Positions 35,918 to 44,128 of a DNA stretch of 64,000 bases are shown here, in pieces. The translations under genes and the position numbers were made by a program. The notes under the pieces are model-generated. The model was not told the DNA's origin. It worked only from the letters and a program-made list of their open reading frames with translations, and ran no database searches. Source of the stretch: Lactococcus taiwanensis (GTDB taxonomy: Bacteria > Bacillota > Bacilli > Lactobacillales > Streptococcaceae); assembly GCF_014905395.1 (NCBI RefSeq), contig NZ_BNDT01000001.1:372001-436000 (forward strand), given 5' to 3'. Position 1 is the first letter of the stretch, and each line of letters begins with the position of its first letter.

Positions 35918-36535
35918 TTGCGCGATAGACTGATTTTTGGATTGACCATCTTGTGGGTGATTGCTCTCTCTGTGAGCCTTACAATTTTTATAGCGATACC
36001 CTTGTTTGGTGCGGAAATGTCATGGTATGCTTTAGCAGATGTCGCTAAAATGAGTGCCGCTAAACTCTGGGAAAATTATTTGGCATTGATGAATTATCTC
36101 ATTAACCCTTTTGTGGGACATCTCCATATGCCAGACTTTCCCTCCTCTCCTTCTGGCTTGCAACATTTTACAGAAGTCAAGCGCTTGTTCATGATTGCCT
36201 TTGGCTTGAGTCTTATTTTGATACCGGCCTTTGTGTATTTTTTAAAAGAGCATCTTTTATTGGTTTTTCATAATGGTTTACGCGTGGTAATGCTTTTTCC
36301 TTTGGCAATCGGGGGCGTTGCTTGGTTGATTGGTTTTGATCGTTTCTTTGTCGCTTTTCATGAATTGCTTTTTAGAAATGATGCTTGGCTTTTTGATCCT
36401 ACGACAGATCCGATCATTAATGTTTTACCAGAACAATTTTTCATGCATACATTTTTAGTTTTTCTTCTGGTTTATGAACTTATCTTCTTCATGATGTATC
36501 ATCGAGGAACATTATTTATGAAAAGAAAATACTGA
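35918..36535 (+). CDS. DUF1461 / TIGR01906 family membrane protein
   Basis: A 205-residue integral membrane protein with four hydrophobic segments (about residues 7-30, 85-110, 122-140 and 178-200). The extracellular loop has the family pattern FHELLFRNDAWLFDPTTDPI followed by LPEQFF. The function is unknown. The start is TTG with AAGGAG 6 bases upstream; no in-frame ATG is better placed. It follows the HAD phosphatase as in other Lactobacillales, which hints at a functional link. Confidence 0.88.
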   Translation: MRDRLIFGLTILWVIALSVSLTIFIAIPLFGAEMSWYALADVAKMSAAKLWENYLALMNYLINPFVGHLHMPDFPSSPSGLQHFTEVKRLFMIAFGLSLILIPAFVYFLKEHLLLVFHNGLRVVMLFPLAIGGVAWLIGFDRFFVAFHELLFRNDAWLFDPTTDPIINVLPEQFFMHTFLVFLLVYELIFFMMYHRGTLFMKRKY

Positions 36536-36553
36536 CCGTCTGGTCAGTATTTT
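36526..36553 (+). terminator. DUF1461 gene terminator built on the dispersed element
   Basis: AAAATACTGAC/GTCAGTATTTTT stem, overlapping the stop codon. Confidence 0.92.
36532..36547. repeat. CTGAC-N6-GTCAG element after DUF1461 gene
   Basis: Exact copy with spacer CGTCTG; it forms the terminator stem. Confidence 0.92.
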
Positions 36554-36639
36554 TTAGTGAAAGTTCTGTATTTACGAACAATGCGTGCGTATTTTTTTGA
36601 AAAAACCAGCTATTTCTCTGTAAAACCGTTTGTTTATTG

Positions 36640-36790
36640 TAAAATGATTAAGGAAGGTTGGGCAGACAGAGATTTTTTAAATCGCCTAACTAGTGAAACC
36701 TCAAGCGGTTTGGTCGGTCTTCTGTAAATCAAAAATGAATTGAGTGTGCGCGAATCCTGTCTAAATTAAGACTGACAGTGCGACACATCA
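36640..36790 (+). promoter_or_regulatory. Structured leader of guaC
   Basis: A -10-like TAAAAT (36640-36645) is followed by about 150 bases rich in pairing: GTTGGGC (36657-36663) with GCCTAAC (36684-36690), AAACC with GGTTT near 36697-36711, and a hairpin between about 36742 and 36787 (GTGT...CTGTCT with AGACTGACAG...ACAC) that ends just before the Shine-Dalgarno. It matches no riboswitch class I know. Confidence 0.45.
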
Positions 36791-36804
36791 TAAGGAGAAA
36801 TTTC

Positions 36805-37794
36805 ATGAACAACCTCAACTCTGTATTTGACTACGAAGACATCCAACTGATTCCTAACAAATGTATCATCAACAGTCGCTCAGAAGCAGATACGCATGTG
36901 ACATTAGGCAATTATACTTTCAAATTGCCCGTTGTTCCTGCTAATATGCAAACCATCATTGATGAAGATATCGCTGAAATGCTTGCAAAAGAAGGTTATT
37001 TCTATATCATGCACCGTTTTGAAGCAGAAAATAGAGCGGCATTTATTAAAAAAATGCACCAACAAGGTCTGATTGCCTCAATTTCTGTTGGTGTTAAAGC
37101 AGATGAACATGCCTTTATTCGTGAAATTTCAGCAGACGCACTCATTCCCGAATTTATTACAATTGATATTGCTCATGGACATGCAGATTCTGTTATTAAA
37201 ACGATTCAATTGATTAAACGTTTGATGCCACAAACTTTTGTTATTGCTGGAAATGTTGGAACGCCAGAAGCTGTCCGTGAATTGGAAAACGCTGGAGCAG
37301 ATGCGACTAAAGTCGGCATTGGCCCAGGGAAAGTATGTATCACAAAAGTTAAAACTGGATTTGGTACAGGTGGTTGGCAACTTGCAGCGGTAAAATGGTG
37401 TGCTAAAGCAGCAAGTAAACCAGTTATTGCTGACGGCGGAATTCGTACCCATGGCGATATTGCGAAATCAATCCGTATGGGAGCAACAATGGTCATGGTC
37501 GGTTCACTTTTTGCTGCACATGAAGAATCACCAGGACAAACTGTTGAACGTGACGGACAACTTTTCAAAGAATATTTTGGTTCGGCTTCAGAATATCAAA
37601 AAGGTGAACACAAAAATGTCGAAGGAAAGAAAATTCTCCTTCCTCACAAAGGCTCACTTAAAGATACATTGAAAGAAATGGAAGAAGATCTCCAAAGTTC
37701 AATTTCTTATGCTGGCGGTCGTGATTTGTCTGCGCTGACAAAAGTTGATTATGTTGTGGTTAAAAATTCAATTTGGAACGGTGATGCGATTTAA
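36805..37794 (+). CDS. guaC: GMP reductase
   Basis: NADPH-dependent conversion of GMP to IMP, balancing purine pools. The 329-residue protein has the IMPDH/GMPR barrel: [13 protein letters not shown] at the start, [24 protein letters not shown], active-site Cys in [13 protein letters not shown] and [20 protein letters not shown]. No CBS domains are present, which separates it from IMP dehydrogenase. The ATG at 36805 with AAGGAG is preferred to the in-frame GTG at 36778. xpt and pbuX follow, making a purine-salvage neighbourhood. Confidence 0.96.
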   Translation: MNNLNSVFDYEDIQLIPNKCIINSRSEADTHVTLGNYTFKLPVVPANMQTIIDEDIAEMLAKEGYFYIMHRFEAENRAAFIKKMHQQGLIASISVGVKADEHAFIREISADALIPEFITIDIAHGHADSVIKTIQLIKRLMPQTFVIAGNVGTPEAVRELENAGADATKVGIGPGKVCITKVKTGFGTGGWQLAAVKWCAKAASKPVIADGGIRTHGDIAKSIRMGATMVMVGSLFAAHEESPGQTVERDGQLFKEYFGSASEYQKGEHKNVEGKKILLPHKGSLKDTLKEMEEDLQSSISYAGGRDLSALTKVDYVVVKNSIWNGDAI

Positions 37795-37891
37795 AAATAG
37801 GTCATTTTTTGAGTATGGCTTCTTTAACATTTTTATGATAGAATATAATTCTAGAAAAGTTCAGGAGAGATCCTAAACTTATTCTGGATCA

Positions 37892-37957
37892 TCTTATTTA
37901 TACCTAGAATATGGCTGGGCGTTTCTACCTCGTACCGTAAATGCGAGACAATAAGGA
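37892..37957 (+). ncRNA. Guanine (purine) riboswitch aptamer
   Basis: Closing stem CTTAT (37893-37897) with ATAAG (37951-37955), then the conserved core TATACCTAGAATATGG, TTTCTACC and CCGTAAA. The specificity base in GAGAC is C, which means guanine or hypoxanthine rather than adenine. It precedes a terminator and xpt-pbuX. Confidence 0.95.
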
Positions 37958-37994
37958 AATTCGATTTTTCACTAAATTTAATTTCTTTTTTTGC

Positions 37995-38037
37995 GTATTA
38001 GAAACGTCCTGTTAGTTTAATAACAGGGCGTTTTTCA
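37995..38037 (+). terminator. Riboswitch-controlled terminator
   Basis: CCTGTTA/TAACAGG stem (about 38008-38028) with GCG and five T. TAGAAACG just upstream can pair with CGTTTCTA inside the aptamer, which offers an alternative fold. Confidence 0.85.
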
Positions 38038-38039
38038 TC

Positions 38040-38183
38040 TGTGGGCAACAGCTGAACTAAAAACTGTTTCATCAATTTGTAATGAAAGTGAGCGAGATTC
38101 GCTCACCTTTTAATCCTTGTGATTAAAAGCAGTTGCCTCTCAGTAATTTTTCTGAGAGAAAAAATTATAACTAAGGAGAAACT
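38040..38183 (+). promoter_or_regulatory. Second hairpin-rich leader segment before xpt
   Basis: After the riboswitch terminator come three more perfect hairpins: GTGAGCGA/TCGCTCAC followed by CCTTTT (about 38088-38111), TTTTAATC/GATTAAAA (38108-38128) and CTCTCAG/CTGAGAG (38138-38159). Then AAGGAG leads to xpt. The first two overlap. Confidence 0.5.
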
Positions 38184-38783
38184 ATGAAATTATTAGAAGA
38201 CCGCATTCATAAAGACGGTCAAGTATTGGGTCAAGACATTCTAAAAGTAGACCGTTTTTTAACTCACCAAGTCGACTATCAGTTGATGAAGGAAATCGGG
38301 AAACGCTTTGCTGAGGTTTATGCCAATGCAGGCGTTACAAAAGTCGTAACCATTGAGGCAAGTGGGATTGCACCCGCTTTGTATGCTGCCGAGTCACTCA
38401 ATGTGCCCTTGATTTTTGCCAAAAAAGCAAAAAATGTCACCATGAATGATGATTTGTTGGTTACAGAAGTTTATTCTTTTACTAAAAAATTGACATCAAC
38501 CGTTCAAATTTCAAGTAAGTTGCTTGAAGCTGGCGAAAAAGTACTCATTATTGATGATTTTTTAGCCAATGGACAAGCAGCACTTGGCTTGCTGGATTTA
38601 ATGAAGCAAGCTAAAGCAGAAGTGGTTGGTCTAGGAATAGTAATTGAAAAATCTTTCCAAGACGGTCGTCAAAAACTCCTTAATGAAGGAATGAATCTCA
38701 CAAGCCTTGCCCGCATTGAGAAATTTGAAAATGGTAAAGTTATTTTCGCCCCAGCTGATGATTCAGCATTTGATAAAAATTAA
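38184..38783 (+). CDS. xpt: Xanthine phosphoribosyltransferase
   Basis: Salvage enzyme converting xanthine and PRPP to XMP. The 199-residue protein has [20 protein letters not shown] and the PRPP-binding loop [20 protein letters not shown] (about residues 120-139). Spacing to pbuX is 40 bases, with no terminator, so the pair is one operon under the guanine riboswitch. Confidence 0.96.
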   Translation: MKLLEDRIHKDGQVLGQDILKVDRFLTHQVDYQLMKEIGKRFAEVYANAGVTKVVTIEASGIAPALYAAESLNVPLIFAKKAKNVTMNDDLLVTEVYSFTKKLTSTVQISSKLLEAGEKVLIIDDFLANGQAALGLLDLMKQAKAEVVGLGIVIEKSFQDGRQKLLNEGMNLTSLARIEKFENGKVIFAPADDSAFDKN

Positions 38784-38823
38784 GAAGTATCACTAAAAAG
38801 AAGAAATTAAGGAAAATCAGAAC

Positions 38824-40134
38824 ATGTTTCACAAAAATGAACAAAGCAACTCGAAGTCAGCCATTCTGGGGCTTCAACACCTTTTAGCAATGTACTCCGG
38901 TTCTATCTTAGTTCCCATTATGATCGCAGGAGCTTTAAATTATTCGGCAGCGCAACTGACCTATCTTATCTCAGCAGATATATTTATGTGTGGATTAGCG
39001 ACGTTTTTACAACTTCAGCTACGCAAGCATTTTGGGATAGGTCTTCCAGTAGTATTAGGAGTAGCTTTTCAGTCTGTAGCTCCATTGATTATTATTGGAC
39101 AAAGTCATGGTTCAGGAGCTATGTTTGGCTCCCTGATGGTCTCGGGTGTGTTCGTGATTTTAATTTCAGGAATTTTTTCAAAGATTAGAAAATTATTTCC
39201 ACCTATTGTGACAGGTTCTGTGATTACAACTATTGGTCTAAGCTTGATTCCTGTTGCCATCGGGAATATGGGAGATAATGCGGCAAAACCAACACTTCAA
39301 AGTGTTATTTTAGCCCTCTCAACCATCTTAATTATTTTACTTATTAATATTTTTTCTAAAGGCTTTATTCGCTCTATTGCTATTTTGATTGGGCTTGTAG
39401 CAGGAACAGTCCTCGCTGCAAGTATGGGCTTAGTTGATTTCAACGTCGTTAGTCAAGCTCCTTGGGCACATTTACCTCAACCTTTTTATTTTGCAGCTCC
39501 TAAATTCTACTTTATGGACTGTCTGATGATGATTATTATTGCTATTGTTTCCTTGGTTGAATCTACCGGAGTTTATCTGGCGCTGGCTGATATCACTGGT
39601 GAAGAGCTCGATGAAAAACGCTTGCGTAATGGGTATCGCGCAGAAGGCTTTGCAGTATTTCTTGGGGGAATCTTTAATACCTTCCCCTACACTGGTTTCT
39701 CACAAAATGTTGGTTTAGTCCAATTATCAGGGATTAAAACACGCAAACCTCTCTACTTTACTGCAGGTTTCTTGCTAATTCTTGGGTTGATTCCTAAATT
39801 TGCGGCTGTTGCTCAATTGATACCTAACCCTGTCTTGGGTGGGGCAATGCTTGTCATGTTTGGAATGGTAGCAACCCAAGGGGTTCGCATGCTTGGTAGT
39901 GTTGAGTTTGAGGGGAACCAAAACTTACTTATTGCAGCCGTATCTGTAGCGATGGGAGTTGGTTTTAATTCCAGCAACTTATTTACAGCACTTCCTACTT
40001 TTATCCAACCTTTCGTTTCAAATGGGATCGTGATGAGTACCGTATCAGCGATTGCCTTGAATCTTATTTTCAATCATAAAAAGACAAGCGTTGCGGAACA
40101 TTCAGAAGCAACTCAGGCTGAACCAGTAAAATAA
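38824..40134 (+). CDS. pbuX: Xanthine permease
   Basis: A 436-residue nucleobase-ascorbate-type symporter (NCS2) with about 12-14 membrane segments. GLQHLLAMYSGSILVPIMIAGA near the start and VESTGVYLALADITG then FNTFPYTGFSQNVGLVQLSG are the family hallmarks, and QNVGLVQLSGIKTR matches xanthine/uric-acid permeases. It follows xpt and shares its riboswitch. Confidence 0.95.
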   Translation: MFHKNEQSNSKSAILGLQHLLAMYSGSILVPIMIAGALNYSAAQLTYLISADIFMCGLATFLQLQLRKHFGIGLPVVLGVAFQSVAPLIIIGQSHGSGAMFGSLMVSGVFVILISGIFSKIRKLFPPIVTGSVITTIGLSLIPVAIGNMGDNAAKPTLQSVILALSTILIILLINIFSKGFIRSIAILIGLVAGTVLAASMGLVDFNVVSQAPWAHLPQPFYFAAPKFYFMDCLMMIIIAIVSLVESTGVYLALADITGEELDEKRLRNGYRAEGFAVFLGGIFNTFPYTGFSQNVGLVQLSGIKTRKPLYFTAGFLLILGLIPKFAAVAQLIPNPVLGGAMLVMFGMVATQGVRMLGSVEFEGNQNLLIAAVSVAMGVGFNSSNLFTALPTFIQPFVSNGIVMSTVSAIALNLIFNHKKTSVAEHSEATQAEPVK

Positions 40135-40136
40135 AA

Positions 40137-40160
40137 AAACTCTATCGTTTGATAGAGTTT
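40137..40160 (+). terminator. pbuX terminator
   Basis: AAACTCTATC/GATAGAGTTT stem with a 4-base loop, then T-rich sequence. Confidence 0.92.
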
Positions 40161-40162
40161 TA

Positions 40163-40192
40163 TTTTTTACTGACAGAATGGTCAGTAAAAAT
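40163..40192 (-). terminator. trmL terminator built on the dispersed element
   Basis: On the minus strand TTTTTACTGAC/GTCAGTAAAAA with T-rich sequence after it; it can act from both sides of this convergent junction. Confidence 0.85.
40170..40185. repeat. CTGAC-N6-GTCAG element between pbuX and trmL
   Basis: Exact copy with spacer AGAATG and long arms TTTTTACTGAC/GTCAGTAAAAA. Confidence 0.92.
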
Positions 40193-40701
40193 TATTTCAA
40201 TTTATCTTTTTCATAAGTATGGACACGCTCCAAACCAGCAAAATGTTGTTGTCTCAGAGCTTCATATACAATCATACAAGCGCAATTTGATAAGTTCAAA
40301 GAACGTACGTGCTCATCATTCATAGGGATGCGGATACATTCATCACGATGCTCATGCATGAATGTTTCGGGCAATCCCGTGTCTTCGCGGCCAAATAAGA
40401 AATAATGCTCTTGCTCATTATCTGAGTAATCTACGTCTGAATAGACATGCTCAGCAAATTTACTCACCAAATAGAGCTGGCCATCCGCTGGAATAGAGGT
40501 TACGAAGTCCTCCAAATTTTTATGATAAACAATATTAACTTTATCCCAGTAGTCTAAGCCAGCACGCTTGAGGTGCTTATCAGTAATTTCAAATCCAAAA
40601 GGTTCGATCAGATGCAAAACGGTGTTGGTTGCAGCACAAGTACGGGCAATATTTCCAGTATTAAAATGGATGCGAGGTTCAAAAAGGGCAATATGATTCA
40701 T
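40192..40701 (-). CDS. trmL: tRNA (cytidine(34)-2'-O)-methyltransferase TrmL
   Basis: SPOUT-fold methyltransferase modifying the wobble base of tRNA-Leu species. The 169-residue protein has [20 protein letters not shown] (residues 8-27), [12 protein letters not shown] (about residue 110) and the knot region [20 protein letters not shown]. It stands alone on the minus strand, convergent with pbuX, and is the first minus-strand gene of the window. Confidence 0.94.
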   Translation of the reverse strand: MNHIALFEPRIHFNTGNIARTCAATNTVLHLIEPFGFEITDKHLKRAGLDYWDKVNIVYHKNLEDFVTSIPADGQLYLVSKFAEHVYSDVDYSDNEQEHYFLFGREDTGLPETFMHEHRDECIRIPMNDEHVRSLNLSNCACMIVYEALRQQHFAGLERVHTYEKDKLK

Positions 40702-40729
40702 GTTTCACACTTTCTTCTCAAAATAATTA

Positions 40730-40745
40730 ATGACAGCTCCATCAG
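40730..40745. repeat. Degenerate CTGAC-N6-GTCAG element upstream of trmL
   Basis: ATGAC-AGCTCC-ATCAG: one mismatch in each half, same spacer length. Confidence 0.55.
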
Positions 40746-40794
40746 CAGTTTGAACACAGCTTACAGAGCCATCATTAAGTTTTTAGGGTAAAAA

Positions 40795-40895
40795 ACAAAA
40801 AAACTAGACCCCTCGGAGTCAATCTCAGCAAGAAGTCTAGTTGGGGGACTAATTTGCTTTAATCATAACAGGAAAGATTGAAACAAATTAATGTA
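40795..40895 (-). ncRNA. Candidate small RNA or attenuated leader upstream of trmL
   Basis: Minus-strand promoter TTTACA (40925-40930), 17-bp spacer, TATCAT (40902-40907) with TG extension. About 55 bases on comes a long hairpin closed by AACTAGAC/GTCTAGTT (8 bp, with a partly paired interior) and seven T, a textbook terminator. The transcript of about 100 bases ends about 95 bases short of the trmL start, so it is either a free small RNA or a premature stop controlling trmL. Confidence 0.6.
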
Positions 40896-41004
40896 ATTAT
40901 TATGATAACACTTATTTTTAAATTTGTAAAGAAAAATAATGATATTTTTAATAAAAAATCAACGTTTTTTTATTAATCCCTACAAAAGTTGAAAAATAAC
41001 CGCT

Positions 41005-41048
41005 GCTCTGTACTAGACAGAGCGAAAATAGCAAATTTTTGCTATAAT
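41005..41048 (+). promoter_or_regulatory. dfrA promoter with two overlapping perfect inverted repeats
   Basis: Extended -10 TGCTATAAT (41040-41048). An 18-bp palindrome with arms ATAGCAAA/TTTGCTAT (41028-41045) overlaps it. Another, GCTCTGT/ACAGAGC (41005-41011 with 41017-41023), covers the expected -35 region. Either could be an operator. Confidence 0.6.
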
Positions 41049-41075
41049 AGTAAAAGCAAAATTCAATAAGGGGGC

Positions 41076-41579
41076 ATGATGATTATTGGAATATGGGCAG
41101 AAGATGAGCAAGGCCTGATTGGACAAAACGAAAAAATGCCTTGGCATTTACCCGCTGAACAACAACATTTTAAGAAAACCACTATGGGTCAAGCCATCCT
41201 TATGGGGCGTAAAACTTTTGACGGCATGCAAAAACGTGTGCTTCCTGGTCGGATCAGTATTGTTCTAACACGAGACCAAAATTACCGTTCTACAGATGAA
41301 CATGTGCTTATCATGCACAGTCTAGAGGACGTCTTAAAGTGGTATCGCAATCAGGAAAAAGATTTATTCATTACGGGCGGTGCTGAAATTTTAGCACTTT
41401 TTGAAAAAGAACTTGAGATACTCTACCGTACTGTTGTACATGGTAAGTTTTCTGGAGATGCTTATTTCCCAGCCTCTTTTGATTTTAAGAATTTTGAGGA
41501 AGTTTCAGAAAACTTCCATCGTAAAGATGAAAAAAATCCTTACGACTTTACGATAAAAAAATATAAAAAAGTGAAATAA
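41076..41579 (+). CDS. folA: Dihydrofolate reductase
   Basis: Reduces dihydrofolate to tetrahydrofolate with NADPH and is the target of trimethoprim. The 167-residue protein has IGIWAEDEQGLIGQNEKMPWHLPAE (residues 4-28) with the Trp-His-Leu-Pro site, MGRKTFDGM and FITGGAEILALF. It heads the lactococcal folate cluster. Tandem ATGs at 41076 and 41079 follow AGGGGG. Confidence 0.96.
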   Translation: MMIIGIWAEDEQGLIGQNEKMPWHLPAEQQHFKKTTMGQAILMGRKTFDGMQKRVLPGRISIVLTRDQNYRSTDEHVLIMHSLEDVLKWYRNQEKDLFITGGAEILALFEKELEILYRTVVHGKFSGDAYFPASFDFKNFEEVSENFHRKDEKNPYDFTIKKYKKVK

Positions 41580-41581
41580 CC

Positions 41582-41752
41582 ATGACAAAATCAATTTTCG
41601 GGCTGTTTACAGCAATACTTTGCTGGATTTGCATTATTATTGCCATCCAGTGTTTTCGCAAAAAGCGTTGGGGACTAGGAATGCTTTTTCTCCTCAATGC
41701 CTTTACGAATATTGTCAATTCTATTCATGCTTTCCATGGGCTTCTTTTTTAA
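41582..41752 (+). CDS. Small membrane protein between folA and clpX
   Basis: A 56-residue ORF starting 3 bases after the folA stop. It has a hydrophobic N-terminal segment (FGLFTAILCWICIIIAIQCF), a basic loop (RKKRWG) and a second hydrophobic stretch (GMLFLLNAFTNIVNSIHAF), so it is probably a two-pass membrane protein. Its tight coupling to folA supports translation. No known function. An overlapping frame starting at 41620 is rejected because it lacks a start site and this one is a better protein. Confidence 0.7.
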   Translation: MTKSIFGLFTAILCWICIIIAIQCFRKKRWGLGMLFLLNAFTNIVNSIHAFHGLLF

Positions 41753-41756
41753 AAAG

Positions 41757-41794
41757 AACCTTACATAAAGCAATCAACCCTTTAAGGTTTTTTG
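41757..41794 (+). terminator. Terminator-like hairpin before clpX
   Basis: AACCTT...AAAG/CTTT...AAGGTT followed by six T. A second hairpin GGATTTC/GAAATCC (near 41796-41816) follows in the clpX leader. Confidence 0.65.
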
Positions 41795-41850
41795 TGGATT
41801 TCAATGAAGGAAATCCTAGAAATCTTAGAAGTATTTAGGAACAAATTATT

Positions 41851-43086
41851 ATGTCAAATACACAAAATCAAAATATTCATTGCTCATTTTGCGGCAAAAG
41901 TCAAGATGATGTGAAAAAAATGATCGCTGGTTCAGATGTGTTTATCTGTAATGAGTGCATTGAGCTTTCAACACGAATTTTAGAAGAAGAACTCAGAGAA
42001 GAAAAAGCCTCAGAAATGCTTGAAGTTAAAACACCGCGCGAAATGCTTGAATTACTCAATGCTTATGTAATTGGGCAAGATAAAGCAAAACGTGCTCTAG
42101 CAGTCGCCGTCTATAACCATTATAAACGCATTAATTTTTCAGGTAGTGCAAATAAAGAAGAGATTGAACTTCAAAAATCCAATATCTTACTCATTGGACC
42201 TACTGGTTCTGGTAAGACTTTTCTTGCTCAAACTTTGGCTAAATCACTTAACGTGCCTTTTGCAATCGCAGATGCGACAAGTTTAACTGAGGCAGGATAT
42301 GTAGGTGAAGACGTAGAAAATATCTTACTCAAACTCTTACAGGCAAGTGACTTTAATATCGAAAGAGCACAACGTGGGATCATTTATATCGATGAAATCG
42401 ATAAAATAGCTAAAAAATCCGAAAATGTCTCAATTACACGGGATGTTTCAGGAGAGGGTGTCCAACAAGCTCTTTTGAAAATTATTGAAGGAACAGTAGC
42501 AAGTGTCCCCCCTCAAGGTGGTCGAAAACATCCTAATCAAGAAATGATTCAAATAGATACAAAAAATATCTTATTTATTGTTGGTGGTGCTTTTGATGGG
42601 ATTGAGGAAATTGTCAAACAACGTTTGGGCGAAAAAGTAATTGGTTTTGGGGCGAATAATAAAGCAATCAGTGAGAATGATTCTTATATGCAAGAAATTA
42701 TAGCAGAAGACATTCAACAATTTGGATTAATTCCAGAATTTATCGGGCGCCTTCCGATCGTTGCTGCACTAGAGCGCTTGACAGAAGAAGACTTGATTCG
42801 CATTTTGACAGAACCAAAGAATGCTCTAATCAAACAATACAAGCAATTACTCTCTTTTGATGACGTAGAACTTGACTTTGATAAAGGGGCTTTACATGCT
42901 ATAGCCAGTAAAGCCATCGCCCGCAAAACAGGGGCTCGAGGCTTGCGCTCAATTATCGAAGAAGTCATGATGGATATCATGTTTGAGGTTCCTAGTGATA
43001 AAACAATTAAAAAAGTTGAGATTACTGAGGCGGTTGTCGAAGGAAAAGAAGAACCCAAATTGGTACGCGAGGTTGAGAAAAAATGA
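41851..43086 (+). CDS. clpX: ATP-dependent Clp protease ATP-binding subunit ClpX
   Basis: AAA+ unfoldase that feeds substrates to ClpP. The 411-residue protein has the N-terminal zinc domain with Cys11, Cys14, Cys33 and Cys36, Walker A GPTGSGKT (about 116-123), the pore loop [12 protein letters not shown], Walker [11 protein letters not shown], a sensor region and the ClpP-binding loop IGFGANNK (IGF). It overlaps ysxC by 4 bases, the arrangement also seen in other Firmicutes. Confidence 0.97.
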   Translation: MSNTQNQNIHCSFCGKSQDDVKKMIAGSDVFICNECIELSTRILEEELREEKASEMLEVKTPREMLELLNAYVIGQDKAKRALAVAVYNHYKRINFSGSANKEEIELQKSNILLIGPTGSGKTFLAQTLAKSLNVPFAIADATSLTEAGYVGEDVENILLKLLQASDFNIERAQRGIIYIDEIDKIAKKSENVSITRDVSGEGVQQALLKIIEGTVASVPPQGGRKHPNQEMIQIDTKNILFIVGGAFDGIEEIVKQRLGEKVIGFGANNKAISENDSYMQEIIAEDIQQFGLIPEFIGRLPIVAALERLTEEDLIRILTEPKNALIKQYKQLLSFDDVELDFDKGALHAIASKAIARKTGARGLRSIIEEVMMDIMFEVPSDKTIKKVEITEAVVEGKEEPKLVREVEKK

Positions 43087-43670
43087 CAATTAATACGAAC
43101 AACCTGAAGCTAACCATTTCAGCTGCTTCAAAAAAACAGTATCCAGAAAATGACTGGCCAGAAATTGCACTTGCTGGACGTTCCAATGTCGGAAAATCAA
43201 GCTTTATCAATACATTGTTAAATAGAAAAAACTTTGCTCGGACATCTGGTCAACCAGGGAAAACCCAACTTTTAAATTTTTATAATATCGATGACCAAGT
43301 TCATTTCGTTGATGTCCCTGGTTATGGCTATGCTCGGGTTTCCAAAAAAGAACGTGAAAAGTGGGGGAAAATGATTGAAGAGTACCTCACTACTCGTGAA
43401 AATCTGCGGGCCGTGGTCAGTTTGGTTGACATTCGTCACGAACCCTCCGAAGATGATATCATGATGTATGAATTTTTGAAATATTATCATATTCCGGTGA
43501 TTCTTGTCGCCACTAAAGCAGATAAAGTCCCTCGTGGTAAGTGGAATAAACATGAGTCAATCATCAAAAAGGCTGTGAAATTTGATAGTACAGATGATTT
43601 CATTATCTTTTCATCTGCAGACAAAACTGGTTTTGAAGAAGCTTGGCAAGCAATCATAAAATATCTCTGA
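43083..43670 (+). CDS. ysxC: Ribosome biogenesis GTPase YsxC/EngB
   Basis: Essential GTPase in 50S assembly. The 195-residue protein has G1 GRSNVGKS (32-39), the switch I region [10 protein letters not shown]3 DVPGYGYA, G4 ATKADKV and G5-like FSSADKTG. It starts within the clpX stop (ATGA), so translation is probably coupled. Confidence 0.96.
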   Translation: MTINTNNLKLTISAASKKQYPENDWPEIALAGRSNVGKSSFINTLLNRKNFARTSGQPGKTQLLNFYNIDDQVHFVDVPGYGYARVSKKEREKWGKMIEEYLTTRENLRAVVSLVDIRHEPSEDDIMMYEFLKYYHIPVILVATKADKVPRGKWNKHESIIKKAVKFDSTDDFIIFSSADKTGFEEAWQAIIKYL

Positions 43671-43677
43671 AAATAGA

Positions 43678-43702
43678 GCTATGAAGAGATTCATAGCCTT
43701 TT
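43678..43702 (+). terminator. Hairpin between ysxC and folB
   Basis: Perfect 8-bp stem GCTATGAA/TTCATAGC with a 4-base loop and CTTTTC after it. It could be a leaky terminator that lowers transcription into the folate genes. Confidence 0.6.
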
Positions 43703-43723
43703 CTACACCTAAAACGAGGCATT

Positions 43724-44074
43724 ATGTATAAAATAAAGCTAAATAATATGAAGTTTAGAGCACATATTGGAGTACTTCCTGAAGAAAAGATACTTGGTCA
43801 AAATTTAGAAATTGATCTTATCGTTGAGACCAATTTTACTTATTCTGGTTTGGATGAACTCGAAGATACCCTTTCTTATGTTGATTTTTATGAGGCAACC
43901 CGAGAAGTAGTAGAAAACTCCAAGGCTGATTTAATTGAAAAGGTTGCCTATGATATTATTCAAAGGGTTAAAAAAACAACTCAGCGTATTGAAACTGTCG
44001 AGGTTCATCTTAGAAAACTTGCAGTCCCCATTGAGGGAATCTTTGATTCAGCAGAAATTGAAATGCGAGGCTAA
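43724..44074 (+). CDS. folB: Dihydroneopterin aldolase
   Basis: Cleaves dihydroneopterin to 6-hydroxymethyl-dihydropterin in folate synthesis. The 116-residue protein has the tunnelling-fold pattern NMKFRAHIGVLPEEKILGQN (residues 7-26), DTLSYVDFYE and VEVHLRKLAVPIEG with the catalytic Lys. It forms one unit with folKE and folP downstream. Confidence 0.95.
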   Translation: MYKIKLNNMKFRAHIGVLPEEKILGQNLEIDLIVETNFTYSGLDELEDTLSYVDFYEATREVVENSKADLIEKVAYDIIQRVKKTTQRIETVEVHLRKLAVPIEGIFDSAEIEMRG

Positions 44075-44128
44075 GCAGTAACTCTAAAGTTACAAGTCAT
44101 TTTTAGGAATAATGCATGTGGAGGAACT

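Noticed and set aside
36615-36635. PurBox upstream of guaC
   Set aside because: AAAACCG is present but the remainder does not fit the lactococcal PurBox consensus.
37129-37568. Two minus-strand ORFs opposite guaC
   Set aside because: Antisense shadows of a conserved enzyme, without promoter or Shine-Dalgarno.
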